Assembly: GCA_030141585.1 (NCBI GenBank)
Contig: JAQIFP010000002.1
Location: forward strand, 333,902-397,901
Direction of reading: 5' to 3'
From: Ophryocystis elektroscirrha
Taxonomy: Eukaryota; Apicomplexa; Conoidasida; Neogregarinorida; Ophryocystidae
DNA length: 64,000 nt
Part shown: one piece after another, positions 13,210-26,755 of the stretch
How positions within the stretch are numbered: the first letter of the stretch is position 1
Layout: the number at the start of each line of letters is the position of its first letter
Made by a program: the position numbers and the translations under genes
Notes under the pieces: model-generated
Told to the model about the DNA's origin: nothing
The model's input: only the letters and a program-made list of their open reading frames with translations
Databases searched by the model: none

Positions 13210-13942
13210 TCTATATGTCTATATATAATTATAATAATAATATATGCATATAGATATATATATGTATATATATATATATTCTATATTACATATAAATGCT
13301 CATTATCAACAAATGAAACATTTCATATATTTATACATTGTATATAATAATCACTAATCTCCATACATATGCAATTACATGTTATTATCCATAGCATCAC
13401 ATATATCAAAAATTTAATATTATTGCACGTTTATTTAACATAATGAGTATTTAATATTATCTCATATTCCGCAATTACTGCAGATATGTCGAAAAAGATG
13501 GCCGTTTAGCTGAAAATATTATAATGGGGTTGATAAGATATTGGCCTCAAACAAATACTTTAAAAGAAGTTGCTTTTATTGGAGAGTTAGAAGAGGTGAT
13601 TACAAAGAACTTTAATAAGTTTAAAATAGGTATTGGATCTTACTCAAACTCCCGAATTTCAAAAAGTTATGGTTCCTTTATTCCAGCAATTAGCTTTATG
13701 TATGCAATCTCCTCATTTCCAAGTAAGATAATTGCTATATTACTAAATCAATAGTGATTGTATAAATAAATATATGTATGAATTTTTTTGTTTTTCAATA
13801 TTTGTATACAAAAAGATCTATATACAAATACATAAATAAATAAGAGCATGTATGCATTGCATATATATACGAGTGTATTATTATACCAATCTATATATAC
13901 AAGTGTATATATATATACATATATAAAATTATATATACATAC

Positions 13943-13974
<32 letters not shown>

Positions 13975-14035
13975 GAGTGCATGAATTATCAATCTATATA
14001 GACAAATTCATATATATATCATTTTAAATATACAA

Positions 14036-14070
<35 letters not shown>

Positions 14071-14668
14071 CGAATGTATACATATACCAATATATATATA
14101 ATTGCATATATATATATGCAATCTACAAGTGTATATATGTATTGATTTATATATATATATATATAGCAGTTATGCCGTATAAGTGTATTTAGTGTAACCT
14201 ATAAATATTTAATCATTATGTAGCAAAAATAGAAATAAAACTGAGTATTCAAATAATTGTGTCATATTTTTGTATAGGTCGCTGAACGAGTTTTGTTGTT
14301 TTGGAATAACGAGCATATTGTGAAGTTATTAATTACTGACAAAGAGATACTTTTTCCAATAATAATAACTGCATTAATTAAAAATTCAAAAGATCATTGG
14401 AATGGGTTAGTTCTTACTACTTTTTTTTTATATCTGATAGAAATGTTCATGGAATAACTTGTGATGTATCAAGAATTTTAGCGGAAACAGATTCCGATTT
14501 ATTCCACATATGCTCCCACCAGAATTTGATGGTAAAAGAAAAGTAAGATTAATTATGCTTTTAAAACTTTGATCTTTAAGCCATGAAGAAAATAAACAGA
14601 AAATGGAAGAGTTATGGGTTCATTTAGAACAACAATTTTTAAATCGTTCTCCCAAAAAACTGTTATAA
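11261..14668 (+). CDS. PPP2R5-like: PP2A B56 (B') regulatory subunit
   Basis: About ten exons. A Ser/Thr-rich N-terminal tail (11261-11528) precedes the HEAT-like B56 core: [30 protein letters not shown], the diagnostic [20 protein letters not shown] (about 12150-12215), [10 protein letters not shown], then [20 protein letters not shown] and [18 protein letters not shown], ending in short acidic/basic exons at TAA 14666-14668. B56 chains direct the PP2A catalytic subunit to substrates. Two reading-frame breaks are explained by small introns; the clearest is 34 bp at 13596-13629, whose removal gives [16 protein letters not shown]. Introns at 12220-12660, 12930-13480 and 13755-14278 are long and TA-rich. 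The assignment is firm; some exon edges are approximate. Confidence 0.92.
12950..13300. repeat. TA-rich intronic microsatellite
   Basis: Dense (TA)n / TATACATA repeats inside a B56 intron. A second similar block lies at about 13790-14170 in the next intron. Short ORFs here are repeat artefacts. Confidence 0.7.
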
Positions 14669-14885
14669 TTAATAATTTTTTTTTTTCTCTCTTCTTTTTT
14701 GAACTTTAAATCAATATAAAGCCCGATACGTTTGTATTAGTCTGAAATTTTGATAGACTATTAATTATTAATATTTATACCTTATTTATAATAAAGGTTT
14801 CCACAGTTGTATTGAATACATCAATTGTCTTATGCGGGATAAAACGATATTTTCTAAATAAAATATGAAAAAAAAAAAAAAAAAA

Positions 14886-15553
14886 TTACTTGGGATATGC
14901 TTTTTGCAAAAAGTCTTTAAATGCTGAAGATACACATACGTGACCTGGGAGACCATTTGATTCAATCAAATTAGCGGTGAGTACATCAATACCCCATATA
15001 TCATAACGAATCAGACCAGAGCCAATGACGCCTCCAACACATCTTCCAAAATGAATACCGATGCGCATATTTAATTTTTTCTCGTTTAATTCTTTACGTG
15101 TTTTTGATATTTCATTCAACATAACATTTGCCATTTTCAAGATTTTTCTCGCACCAACTAAAGCTGTATTTTTATCTAAGATCTCTATAGTTGGTTCCGT
15201 TATTGTTACGTAAGCATCTCCTACGGTGCATAATTTATATAATCCGTAATCTGTGGTCCAACGATCGAATGCAGCAAATAGCGTTTGGAGGACGTGAACT
15301 ACTTGCTTCGAGTCAGCACTATTAGCCCACGAAGTATAACTACATATGTCCGCAAATAGAAAAGAGACATTTTCATGAGTATATGCTAGTTGTAAATCAT
15401 CTTTTTGAAATTTATCTAGTATCTAACAACAATAGGCTTTATAATTATGCGTTACTTGTCTTGGAAGCATATCATTTAAAAGCAAATTTCCTCTTTGTTC
15501 TAAAAGATGTACTTGTTCAGATGCTATAAAAGAGTTGCGCTCTGTAACTTCCT
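14886..15553 (-). other. Guanylate cyclase catalytic domain C2
   Basis: Exons read [59 protein letters not shown] and [16 protein letters not shown]. Both metal-binding Asp residues (FADI and GDAY) are present, whereas the NTASR segment is replaced by TANLI and the recognition Glu is Cys. The domain ends 30 residues later at the stop codon. It is complementary to C1. Confidence 0.85.
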
Positions 15554-18500
15554 ATAATAAAAAATAGTTTCTTAAAAAAAAAAAAAGGTTTTTTTTTCAC
15601 TTTACATATTTATTTATACCCATACTTTTAAAACATACTATTATTATGTATTGCTAAAAAAAAAAAATAATGTAATTTACTGTATCTCTGCATATATTGG
15701 TGTTTGATTTATTTGCATTAAACATATATATTTAATTAAAAACATATATAAATATATATATAAGGTATAGATTTATTATATTTATATATATATATACATA
15801 CATTGATAAAATAAATTAATTATTTATTAAATAAATATATTTTTATTTGTTTATGTATGACTTATATGGCTTTTTATTAGAAAAAAAAGGTTACCTCAAA
15901 TCTAGAAGACATAATAGTAATAAATGAAAATAGAGGTATTAAAATAATAGCACGCCGTAATTGAGTGTTATAAACAAAATACATATATATGTTAAACACA
16001 TTTGTTATTGCCAATAGAACATCGATAATTAAAATATTTTTAAACAGCATCCCTGAGTGATTAATCATTGTAACATAAAACATAGTCTCTGTTGTCTCTC
16101 CATCGAGCCAAAATGTATATTTTAGATTATTATATAAAATTTGATTTACAAGGATTGCTATAAACAGCTGTATATTGTATAATCCAATTAAAGCAAATAT
16201 CAAAAAGTCTGGATCTATTGATTCCTATAAACATTTTTACTCTATTACTAAAAAAATATTACTATAAGTTTTATGTCTTTACGGAAATGGAATAAAGCCC
16301 ACGCAGCAAAAGCTGCCAATATTGAAAATATTCTTAGTGTTATAAAGCTTCCTAGCTCTAAAAAAATTTTTCTGTGTTCTAGGGCTTTATCTATTAATAA
16401 ATAAATTACAGTTTGAACTGAATATATTGTCTGAAACAAAAAATATTATCTTTTATCGAAACTTTTCTTTTTATTAAAATACTAGAGGATGCTGGGAGTA
16501 GCACTATAAAAACAGATTACAACCCATAAAAAGTAATGAACGTAAGAAGCAAAAAAAAAGTTTTTTTTTTTTTTAAGAAAAGAATTTTAGAAAAATCGTA
16601 GGAGTTTTTTTTTTTTTTAAAAGTTTCGATCATATGTAAACATTCTATTTTACCAGAAATATTAGTATGTTGTGGCCCAAATCTCCGTTTAATGTTCGAT
16701 TAATAAATTTGTACTCTTTAAACTTTACTTCTAATGCGGGGTCTTTTAATACCAAATTGAAGCGGTTCACATAGACTCCAATGTTGTATTTTTCGGTCCC
16801 TCCAAAACTGGTATAAATTATTTTATCTTTCCACATTAACAATTTTTCAGTCTTATCTATTGTTAGATAAAATAATTTCGATTTTTGTTTGAGATTACGC
16901 CAGAATTTGGTTATAAAAAAAATAAGTTTATTATTCCACTGTTTTGTTTTTGTTTTGGCTTGAGATTCCAAGTGTGTAATACGTTCTACCTCGAATCCTA
17001 TTTCACTCTAAAGCAGTGCTCAAACGGGGTTTTTATATATATTTAGCACTATTTATATTATAGAAATAATAAAAATACAATAATAATATAATGATAATAC
17101 AATAATTATAATAATATAATAATAATAATAACAATAATAATAATAAATAGTTGATTCCTTATTATGCTAATAAGTATAAAACTACCGTATAAATATGTGA
17201 AAATATAGATTCACTGTGCAGTATTCACAAAAACAATGAAAAGGAAAATAATTAGTAGCAAAAATTAATTAAAACACATTTTTTCAATAAAAGAATGATT
17301 AAAATTTAATTATATATATATGTATATATGAAATATCTATATATATATTTATATATAAAGTATGTCTATATGTATATATAAGGTATGTATATATGTATAT
17401 ATCAAATATGTATATATCAAATATGTATATATCAAATATGTATATATCAACTATGTATATATCAAATATGTATATATCAAATATGTATATATCAAATATG
17501 TATATATCAAATATGTATATATCAAATATGTATATATCAAATATGTATATATCAAATATGTATATATCAAATATGTATATATCAAATATGTATNNNNNNN
17601 NNNNNNNNNNNNNNNNNNNNNNNNNNNNNNNNNNNNNNNNNNNNNNNNNNNNNNNNNNNNNNNNNNNNNNNNNNNNNNNNNNNNNNNNNNNNNNNNNNNN
17701 NNNNNNNNNNNNNNNNNNNNNNNNNNNNNNNNNNNNNNNNNNNNNNNNNNNNNNNNNNNNNNNNNNNNNNNNNNNNNNNNNNNNNNNNNNNNNNNNNNNN
17801 NNNNNNNNNNNNNNNNNNNNNNNNNNNNNNNNNNNNNNNNNNNNNNNNNNNNNNNNNNNNNNNNNNNGTATATATCAAATATGTATATATCAACTATGTA
17901 TATATCAAATATGTATATATCAAATATGTATATATCAAATATGTATATATCAAATATGTATATATCAAATATGTATATATCAAATATGTATATACCAACT
18001 ATGTATATATCAAATATGTATATATCAAATATGTATATATCAAATATGTATATATCAAATATGTTTATATCAAATATGTATATATCAAATATTTATATAT
18101 CAATTATGTATATATACATGTGTATATGAAATATGTATATATACATATATATACGAGATGTGTATATATATATATATATATATATAAATCTTTCAATCTT
18201 TTTTTTTTATATAGTTACCATGGAGTTGGTTATTTTTATGTAAATACAACTAACTATTGCTTAAAAAAGCTCCATTTTTCTTACAGCTCTTTTTATTTCA
18301 CAGATCTTAGAAACTGGCTTAAGGAAAGAGGATTTTCTGACAAATCTTGCTGCCTATAAATAAATAAAAAATGAAGTAAAGTTACTTCTAAAACTTCTAA
18401 AGGTTTTTTTTTGACGGATCCTCGGTCAAAGTTGGGAGGGTGAATTATTGAGTTTTTATAGTTTGTAGCAGTATTTCCTTTAGGGCAATCTTGTAATTTG

Positions 18501-21500
18501 TGTTCTGTGGATTTTTTGAGAGGCTGTATAAGCTCAGTTGGAGTTAGTTCAGAGACACTGTTTGATGACACAACATGACTGGAAGAATCAGAAAACATTT
18601 TTGATACATAGTCGGGTATGTTATTCTTATAATCTGTTCCTTCAACATTCATTAGTAAATATGTTTGCATCAACCCTTTTCCTTTGACTTCAACTTGTCT
18701 CTGTCTCCATTCGAGCGTTTTATCTTGGACGAGTAAATTATATGTGTCTTCAGAAACGTGCACCATATTAGGAAATCCAGTAGTTTTCATACGACTCGCT
18801 GTATTCACAGTGTCCCCAAATATTGCATATTGAGGTTTTTTCGCTCCCACGATACCACTATAAACAATCCCTGTGTGAATACCCACTTTAACTTGCAGGT
18901 ACATTTTATGAACAGTTTCCGCAGTTTCATTAGAATTGTCCGCTATGATGTTTTCATGAGAGGAGCCTTCCGAACCTTCAGACACAAAAGACATGCTGTC
19001 ACCATCACTTTTTTTAAGAAACGTTTTTCTAGGTTTGTAAGTCAAACATTGAGCAACTTCGATCATCGTAAGCGATGTACTAAAACATTAGCAAATTCAG
19101 AAGAAAAGAAAAAAAAAAAAAAATAGTGCTGTTAAATATATTTAACAACTATTTTTTTTTTTTTTACTTACTTTAAAGCGATAAGAGCGTCAGTTTCTGG
19201 ATTTTTTCGCTCGTTCAGTGATTCTGCTTCAAATATATTAATTCCAACTGCAGCTAAATAAGTTTCGAATACAGTTTCAATTTTTTTAGCACCAAATTGC
19301 TGAGCGCAGTTATCAAAGCATAAAAAAAGAGTATCAAGAAGCTAGATTTCGTTGAAAAAAGTTTACTGAAGTACCTTAACAACTTTGGTTGATTCCACAG
19401 ATGCCACTAGTTTTTGAAAATCGTGAACATTACAAAATATAACAGAAGTCATTCCTTGATTTTCTACTTCTATAATTTTATATATTCTAAAATATTATTT
19501 AATTATAAATTGTCTGCAAACCCGTCTATAGGAATAGGGCAGTTCAATATTTTATCAACAACTGTAGTGGGCAACATAGTATATAAAATTTTTTGCTGTT
19601 TTCTCCTTTCAATTTCCGCTCTATAGTTGTATAGGAATATTTTACGGGTAGACAATTCAGTACGATACGCTGTGTACCCAGCTGCCATAGCTATACCTAA
19701 TAAAGTTGTAAACTGTTTAATCCAATTACCAAGTATACTAGGTAATTGACGTAACATTTGTAATATAGTCTTTCTGGTTGTAAACATTGGAGCATTTATA
19801 GGAACTCCCAGTGGTTCGTAATTCTTGTCATTTGTCATGCAGCATCTGATATAAGACAACTTTATATTGACATAGCATTATTATAACCATTATTAATATT
19901 ATTATTACAATTATCATTAATACTATTATTATAAATATTATTATAAGTATTGATATTATTATTAATAATAATATTATCATCAATATATTTATTGATATTA
20001 TTACTAGTATTACTATAAATATTATTATTATTATTATTAATTATATTATTATTGTTATTATTATCATTATCATTAATAATATTTTTATTAATATTATTAT
20101 TGATATTATCATTAATAATTATATTATTACTGGTATTCTTAATATAAATATATTTATAATATATTTTATTATATTATATTACATTTATATATATATATAT
20201 ATATATTATAATTAATATAACTATTAATATAATTATTATTATTATCAATGTACTTACTTATTATTATTATTATTAGTAATATTATTATTATTAGTCTGAA
20301 TACTATGAGCTTACAAAATGAAGTTCAAAAGGAAAATGAAGCCAACATTAGTTACAGCATTCAAATAGGGAAGTCCAAAGAGAGTAAAAATTATAATTAC
20401 TTGAAATCCTATTTTCGCACTAGGGTCTTCTCTATTGATATGACTGTTCGTATATGTAATTAGTGACTCTAAGAATATTACGAAGCAAATTATATTATCT
20501 ATATGTAAAACAAATAAATACAAATTAGTTGAGAAGGATAACACAAGGATGTATATGAGGAACAGAATTGAACTTATAAGCAAGTTTGAGGTATTGGACA
20601 GACTCAAATCTTTGATAAAGAAGTGGTGGCTCAGATTAGAAAATATAAAGATTAATATCAAGAAAAACATTAGATATTGGTAAATCTTATGAGTCGCTCT
20701 AAAAAATATTTATACATATATGCTTTATAATATTTCATGACATTTTCCCGTTTATTACAATTTATTCTTAAACAATATATTAAAACTAATTAATAAATGT
20801 AAAGTTATACATGAAATAAATTAAAAAACTGCTTATATTCGTTTATTCATTATTGAAAGCTTCAGACAAATACTATTAAAAGGTATTTTATTATATATCA
20901 TTGAAAATAATTTCACTAAATATAAGTAGTAAAATGCATTTTGAGTTGTAAACCGCAGTTGAAGAGTTAATATATTTTAATTTAAGTACTATGTTTACTT
21001 GGCTGCCTATAAATATTGCTAAATATGATAGTAAGAATTTAAAATTACTATTTTCGTAATTTACAAATAGACAATGTATGTTGATAGTACAAACAAAATT
21101 ACGAAATTTATTTAATTACAATTTATTTTAAATTATTTTGAAATCTCATTTATTTAATTGTATTAATTCAAAACATTAACATCAAGTACCTTCTAGCTCT
21201 ATATTTATAAACTGTAAAATCAATTTCTAGCTGTTCATTTTTGAACTTTAATGTGAAAGGATTTATTAATTCGCTTATTTGCACAGAACTTGTTAAATTT
21301 GTCTGCCGAGATTTCAAGAATGCAAACTCTAAATCTGGCGGAATGTCAGTATCCGTTGGATCATAGACGAAAGAAGGACACACTTCGTCGTGATTGTCAG
21401 ATTGAGAAAGAGGTTTATCTGAGAAATTGTCAAATCAATCTATTTCTTTGGAACAAGCTATTACAGTCAATAAATATCAAAAAAATGCTCTTTAAAACTC

Positions 21501-22080
21501 AATTAAGCGTATTACCATTCATTATAGAACGTTCTTCATTTTCAGTGGTTTGAATTGTAGTTTCCATGGTACTTTTATTTTGTGCATAATTTCTATTGCT
21601 GCCACTGTTGATGCTCCTTAAGTGAGCATCCAAAAACATTAAACGTTCTTTTGGTCTCAAAGAAGCTAAAATAGTTACTCGATCAATAGCAGTTCCATAA
21701 GGTAAACTTAATTCTTGAATATGGTCAAAGTTGTACAGACTTTTTAACTTCATTTGTTCTGGTTTAGGAAGCATAACAGCCAACTTTTTGTTTTTGAGAG
21801 GACATATGTGATTTGCAATTACTTCCATTAATGCTTCGTAAGTTTCTTCATAGGAACGAGGCAGTTCGTTATTTTTTTTTTTATGTGTTATATATGTTGA
21901 ATAAAATTTATAGCTTGAATACTCGATATAATTAAGTATAGTTTTCAATTTGTGAGGGTAAAACCTAATAATCAAATTAATAATATATTTATCTGAAATA
22001 TTAGATAACATTCACGTATATAATAAATTATACAATAGTATGTTGATTTATTAATATCAATATATTTGAAATATATACAT

Positions 22081-22119
<39 letters not shown>

Positions 22120-22370
22120 CAAGTGTAAATTGATATATGGTTTTTTTATACTTAAACATACGTTCATACGAAAAAACATACATGGAAATCTCTAAAACAT
22201 ATACATATTCTATACATATTATATACATATTATATACATATTCTATACATATTATATACATATTATATACATATTATATACATATTATATACATATTATA
22301 TACATATTATATACATATTATATACATATTATATACATATTATATACATATTATATATATATATACATAT

Positions 22371-22410
<40 letters not shown>

Positions 22411-25400
22411 TTTAAATACTTATCATTTGTATATAGATATGGAATATAGTTGTATATATATATATCAAAATATTTACATGTTAATTTGTAATTATTTTTA
22501 TAAATGAAGTACTATTTTTATGCATTACTCATATATGCATTTATAACAGATTATGTTAAAGTAATTCCTACTTATTAATATGTTCTTACGTAGTAATAAA
22601 GTTGTTCAATAAGTTATCAATAAATGATATAATGATAGAGAAAGATACTAGCCATATATAAAAAGATATGACTCTAAATTTGTTATGTTTCCAGAAATCT
22701 AGAACATTCAGGTTTTTTTTTTTTTTTTTTTACGATTTAAAGTGTAATCTGCAGTTTCAAATGATTTCCTCAGAGACACAAGTGAGAACCAATGCAGTAC
22801 AAATATGAAGTTTGCAGCCCCTATAAAAAATTTTGACGAACCTTGCCCCAAAACTGTGTATATCTTAAAAATGAATGCGATGTATATATATGTAGCAAGA
22901 TTTGAGCCACTTTCATAATAGAATATATGAAAACCCAAACTATGAGTCATTTGACTGTGCAATAGACCCAATAAAGTTCCTACAATTATGCCTTCTATTA
23001 ATGCAATTAAACCATAAGATAAATTGAAACCTTCCATTCGACGATTCTATTTAGTATTAATAAAATAAACCACAAAATCTTACGAATACATATAGAAAAG
23101 AAAAATTATTGGCTATGACGCTATTTAAGCTAGAGTGACTCAAAGCAAATAATACACACGAAATAGGAGCAAATATAAAAAATAACATGAATAAAAGGTT
23201 TTCTGGAATCCATCTTAGAATCACACCAAACATAGTGAATTCTCGAAAAATATTACTTGGACTGCATAGGATGCCACAGAAATACAAACTCAGTAAACTT
23301 AACATACTGAAATACTGTAACGAAATTTTTTCAATACTAACCAGGCTCTTTCATACATGTTTCTTCCAAAATGGAGAATGAGAGGTTTTATTAAATAAAT
23401 TTGGCTGATTTCTATATCGCAGAACCGGTTCGAAAAATTCGAGTTATTCTGTGAAGAACCTAAACTAATTCCACAGTGAGAATTTTGAAACATTGGAACA
23501 TCAGAAAATGAACATCCAATTGTTACAATAGTTGGTTTGGGAGTTACGCCTTCACGGAGCATTTTAATTAATAAACCTTTGTGTATTCCCGTCATTTCCG
23601 TACATAAAAGTGAGTCAGCCGTCAATGCCTAATTCACATGAACATTTTTATAGTTTGTTTCGTATATTCTAATTATCCCACAGAACATGTTTAGTTCTAA
23701 GACTATTCTGAATAAAATTACCATTTTCAAAAAAAGAACTCTTGTACTCCATCTTGCTTGATATTTAGCAACATCCAGACCTGTTACTGCCAAAACGACC
23801 GTATTTCGAGAAGTTCTTCGGGAAATTCTTAATTTGAATTGTTCATATAAGTTCAAAGCTTCAGTCTGTTTTTGAAGTACGACTTTAACAGGCTTACTCT
23901 AGCTGAACGAACGTAATATGACTTCAAATTGGCATGAAATATTGTTGCATTCGGGTTTATAAATTTGGCTGAATATGCGATTGGTAACGTGTCACATAAT
24001 CTATCCGCTAAAAAAAAAAAAAAGACGTTATATATAATACATAAAAATTATTAATTATAGTAAAAAAAAAATAGAAAGAAAAATATAATTTACCCGTTAC
24101 CATCCACAAGCGTATACCACTTACTGACAAGGAACGAAATGAAGCTATCAAATTACTTCCTAGCTCCGCACGGATCCCAACAATACCCAAAACCTGTACA
24201 TCGCTACTCAATCATTAATAAAAACCTCTAAATCTAGCTCAAAAAAATTAGCTATGTGGTCTAAACGGGCTTCAAGAGAATCAGTTTGAGTTTTGTACGA
24301 TTCAAACATCTGTTTGTAAGCTTCGCATAGATGCCATGTTAGCTTTCTTTTTGCAAAAATTATTGGCTTCAATCCCTAAAAAAAAAAAAAAAATTTTGAG
24401 TCTATATTTACTTGAGTTGTAAATTTTTTCAAAATATAATCTACAGTATTCTTTTTACTCCATGTATGAGAATAATGACACACAGGTAACACACTTTTGG
24501 GCTCTCCTTGACAATAGAGGACGGGAGTATCAGCATTTTCTTCGATTTGTTACACAATTTTCAACAATTACCTTCGTGCACAATTATTGACATACGAGAA
24601 CGAAATTTTGTTGAAGGATTTAATCCCAGCAAATTTAGTTTCTTTATTTGACCGTCAGTCTTTACTATTAATTTTTATTACTAAACATTACTTCTATTAA
24701 TATATTGCTTCCACTTTTATACAATAAACTAGTTCCCATTTTTGCTGCCGCAGCGACACAGCATATTTCATATTTTTGAGGAGATTGATATCTATTTTTT
24801 TTTTTTTTTTTTTTAATTTACTTGAGTAACTTCAATAACTCTGCATCAAGGTTTTTTGTTCTTAACCATGTAGCTCGAATTAAGTCAGGATCTGACTTAT
24901 AAAAGGTAAACATTTAATGAGTATATTACGTATTTACTCAAATTTGAGCCTAGAGTAAAACTTGACATGGAACTCCTGGCGAAATCAAAAGGTTTTTCAT
25001 TAGTTTTTATGTCGTTGAAATACAGAACATTTGTCAAATCCATTTTCACGTTTACTTTATTACATATACTTAAAGCCTATATCTTTTTTTTTTTTTTTTT
25101 TTTTATAACCTTCGTGAAATCTTTAAGCAATCCGGAATGAGTAGTGTCCTCTTTTAATTTTTCAAGGTATTTAAAGTCATCAAAAGTAACATAATTTTTA
25201 AGATCGTCGTTGAGCGCTAATCAAATTTGTAAAATAATTGAAGTATTTAACATCGATTTATTAATCTTTTTATTACCTCTGAATTTTAATCGTTTTTTTT
25301 GGTTTTGAGTCTGAAAATCGCTGTCACTTGATTCTTGTTTCACTGAAACTACTAAAGGTTCAGTACTTGTGGATGAACTTTTGTAGCTTATTTCGTTTTC

Positions 25401-26723
25401 TTTTGATTGTTGTTCAAGATTTTCTATCAATTTTTTTTTTTTTTTTATATACCATTTGAGCCATCTTCAGATTTATTGTCTGAGCCATACATAACACCCG
25501 CTACACAAAACTTTTCAAAAAAAAGTTTATCTGCTTGTATCATTGTTGATTTAGCTAAAACTAAAAAGTCAACCTTCCCAAGATTAGCGAATATTTTTGG
25601 ATTGAATATTTTGTAATCTCTCTGAATCCTCTTTTCTAGAGTAAGGGAACGATTTTCAACAAGATCTGTAATATTTTTCATATAATGCATATAAAAGTGA
25701 TTTGGCTCGAAAAATTATTTTATTTCTAGTAAAAAAGCTTCCTTTTTTTTTTTTTATAAATAACTTTATTATATTACTTATTTTACGTATATCTGTAATC
25801 TTACATAAGCTTAATTTTTGAATAATATGCCAAACATTAAATACAATTTCTATAAAAGTGGGTACAGCGCAGCAATGGAGAACTATAAACTGCGCTATTG
25901 TTTCGTAAATATCCGTGGAAGAATTTTGTGAAAAATGAGCTTTTTTTAAATCTTGATTCATTGGGAGGAACCAATTAATTAAAGTTAACTAAAAAACCAA
26001 ATAAAACCAAAGAAATAAATTTTACTAATATTTGAATAATAAAATGAAGTATCCCAAGGTAAAAAACCTTATCTAAGAGTTGATTATACGCTTTATTTTT
26101 ATACGGAGCGAAGGGCGCATCATCGTATAAATATCGACTTTGACTTGTATTGACTACAGCTGCATATATCCATTCTGTCTGCGTTAGTATGGATCCCGCT
26201 AAAATGAAAGATTCATTTGTAACGGGTATTGCTCGAGGATGCGCGTCAAGTGTTAAAGTTCCCGTAAATTGAGAATTTTCCGCTCTTGAATCGTCAAATA
26301 TTAGTCTTCCGTGTACTCCACTGATACTTTGCGCTGTAACTTGTCCTCTAGTGTCTCGAAGAGTCCATTTAGTCACTAAATTAGAGCCTCCACTGGAAGG
26401 AACTGTAATTAGTCAACATTAAAAGAGGTAATTATAGCAGTTAAATAAATATTTAAAATATTAGACGTTATATTTTGTTATAGGCCATTTTCGTAAACAT
26501 TAATAGCATCATATAAAATTCTTGACTGATCATATTCATAAATATATATATCTATGCATATATATATATGTATGTATATAAATATATATGTATGTATATA
26601 TATATGTATATATATACATGTATGTATATATATATGTATATTTATATATATATATTTATATGTTTCTATATATATATATATATATATATATATGTAAATA
26701 TATATCCATGCATATATATATAC

Positions 26724-26755
<32 letters not shown>

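Noticed and set aside
17362..18359. Long plus-strand ORFs with IYQIC / YIKYV / ISNMY repeats
   Set aside because: They are three frames of the 15-bp minisatellite, run through an N gap and lie in an intron of the minus-strand cyclase gene.
25407..25616. Plus-strand ORF opposite the P4-ATPase domain
   Set aside because: Shadow of the minus-strand exon carrying the [12 protein letters not shown] motif.
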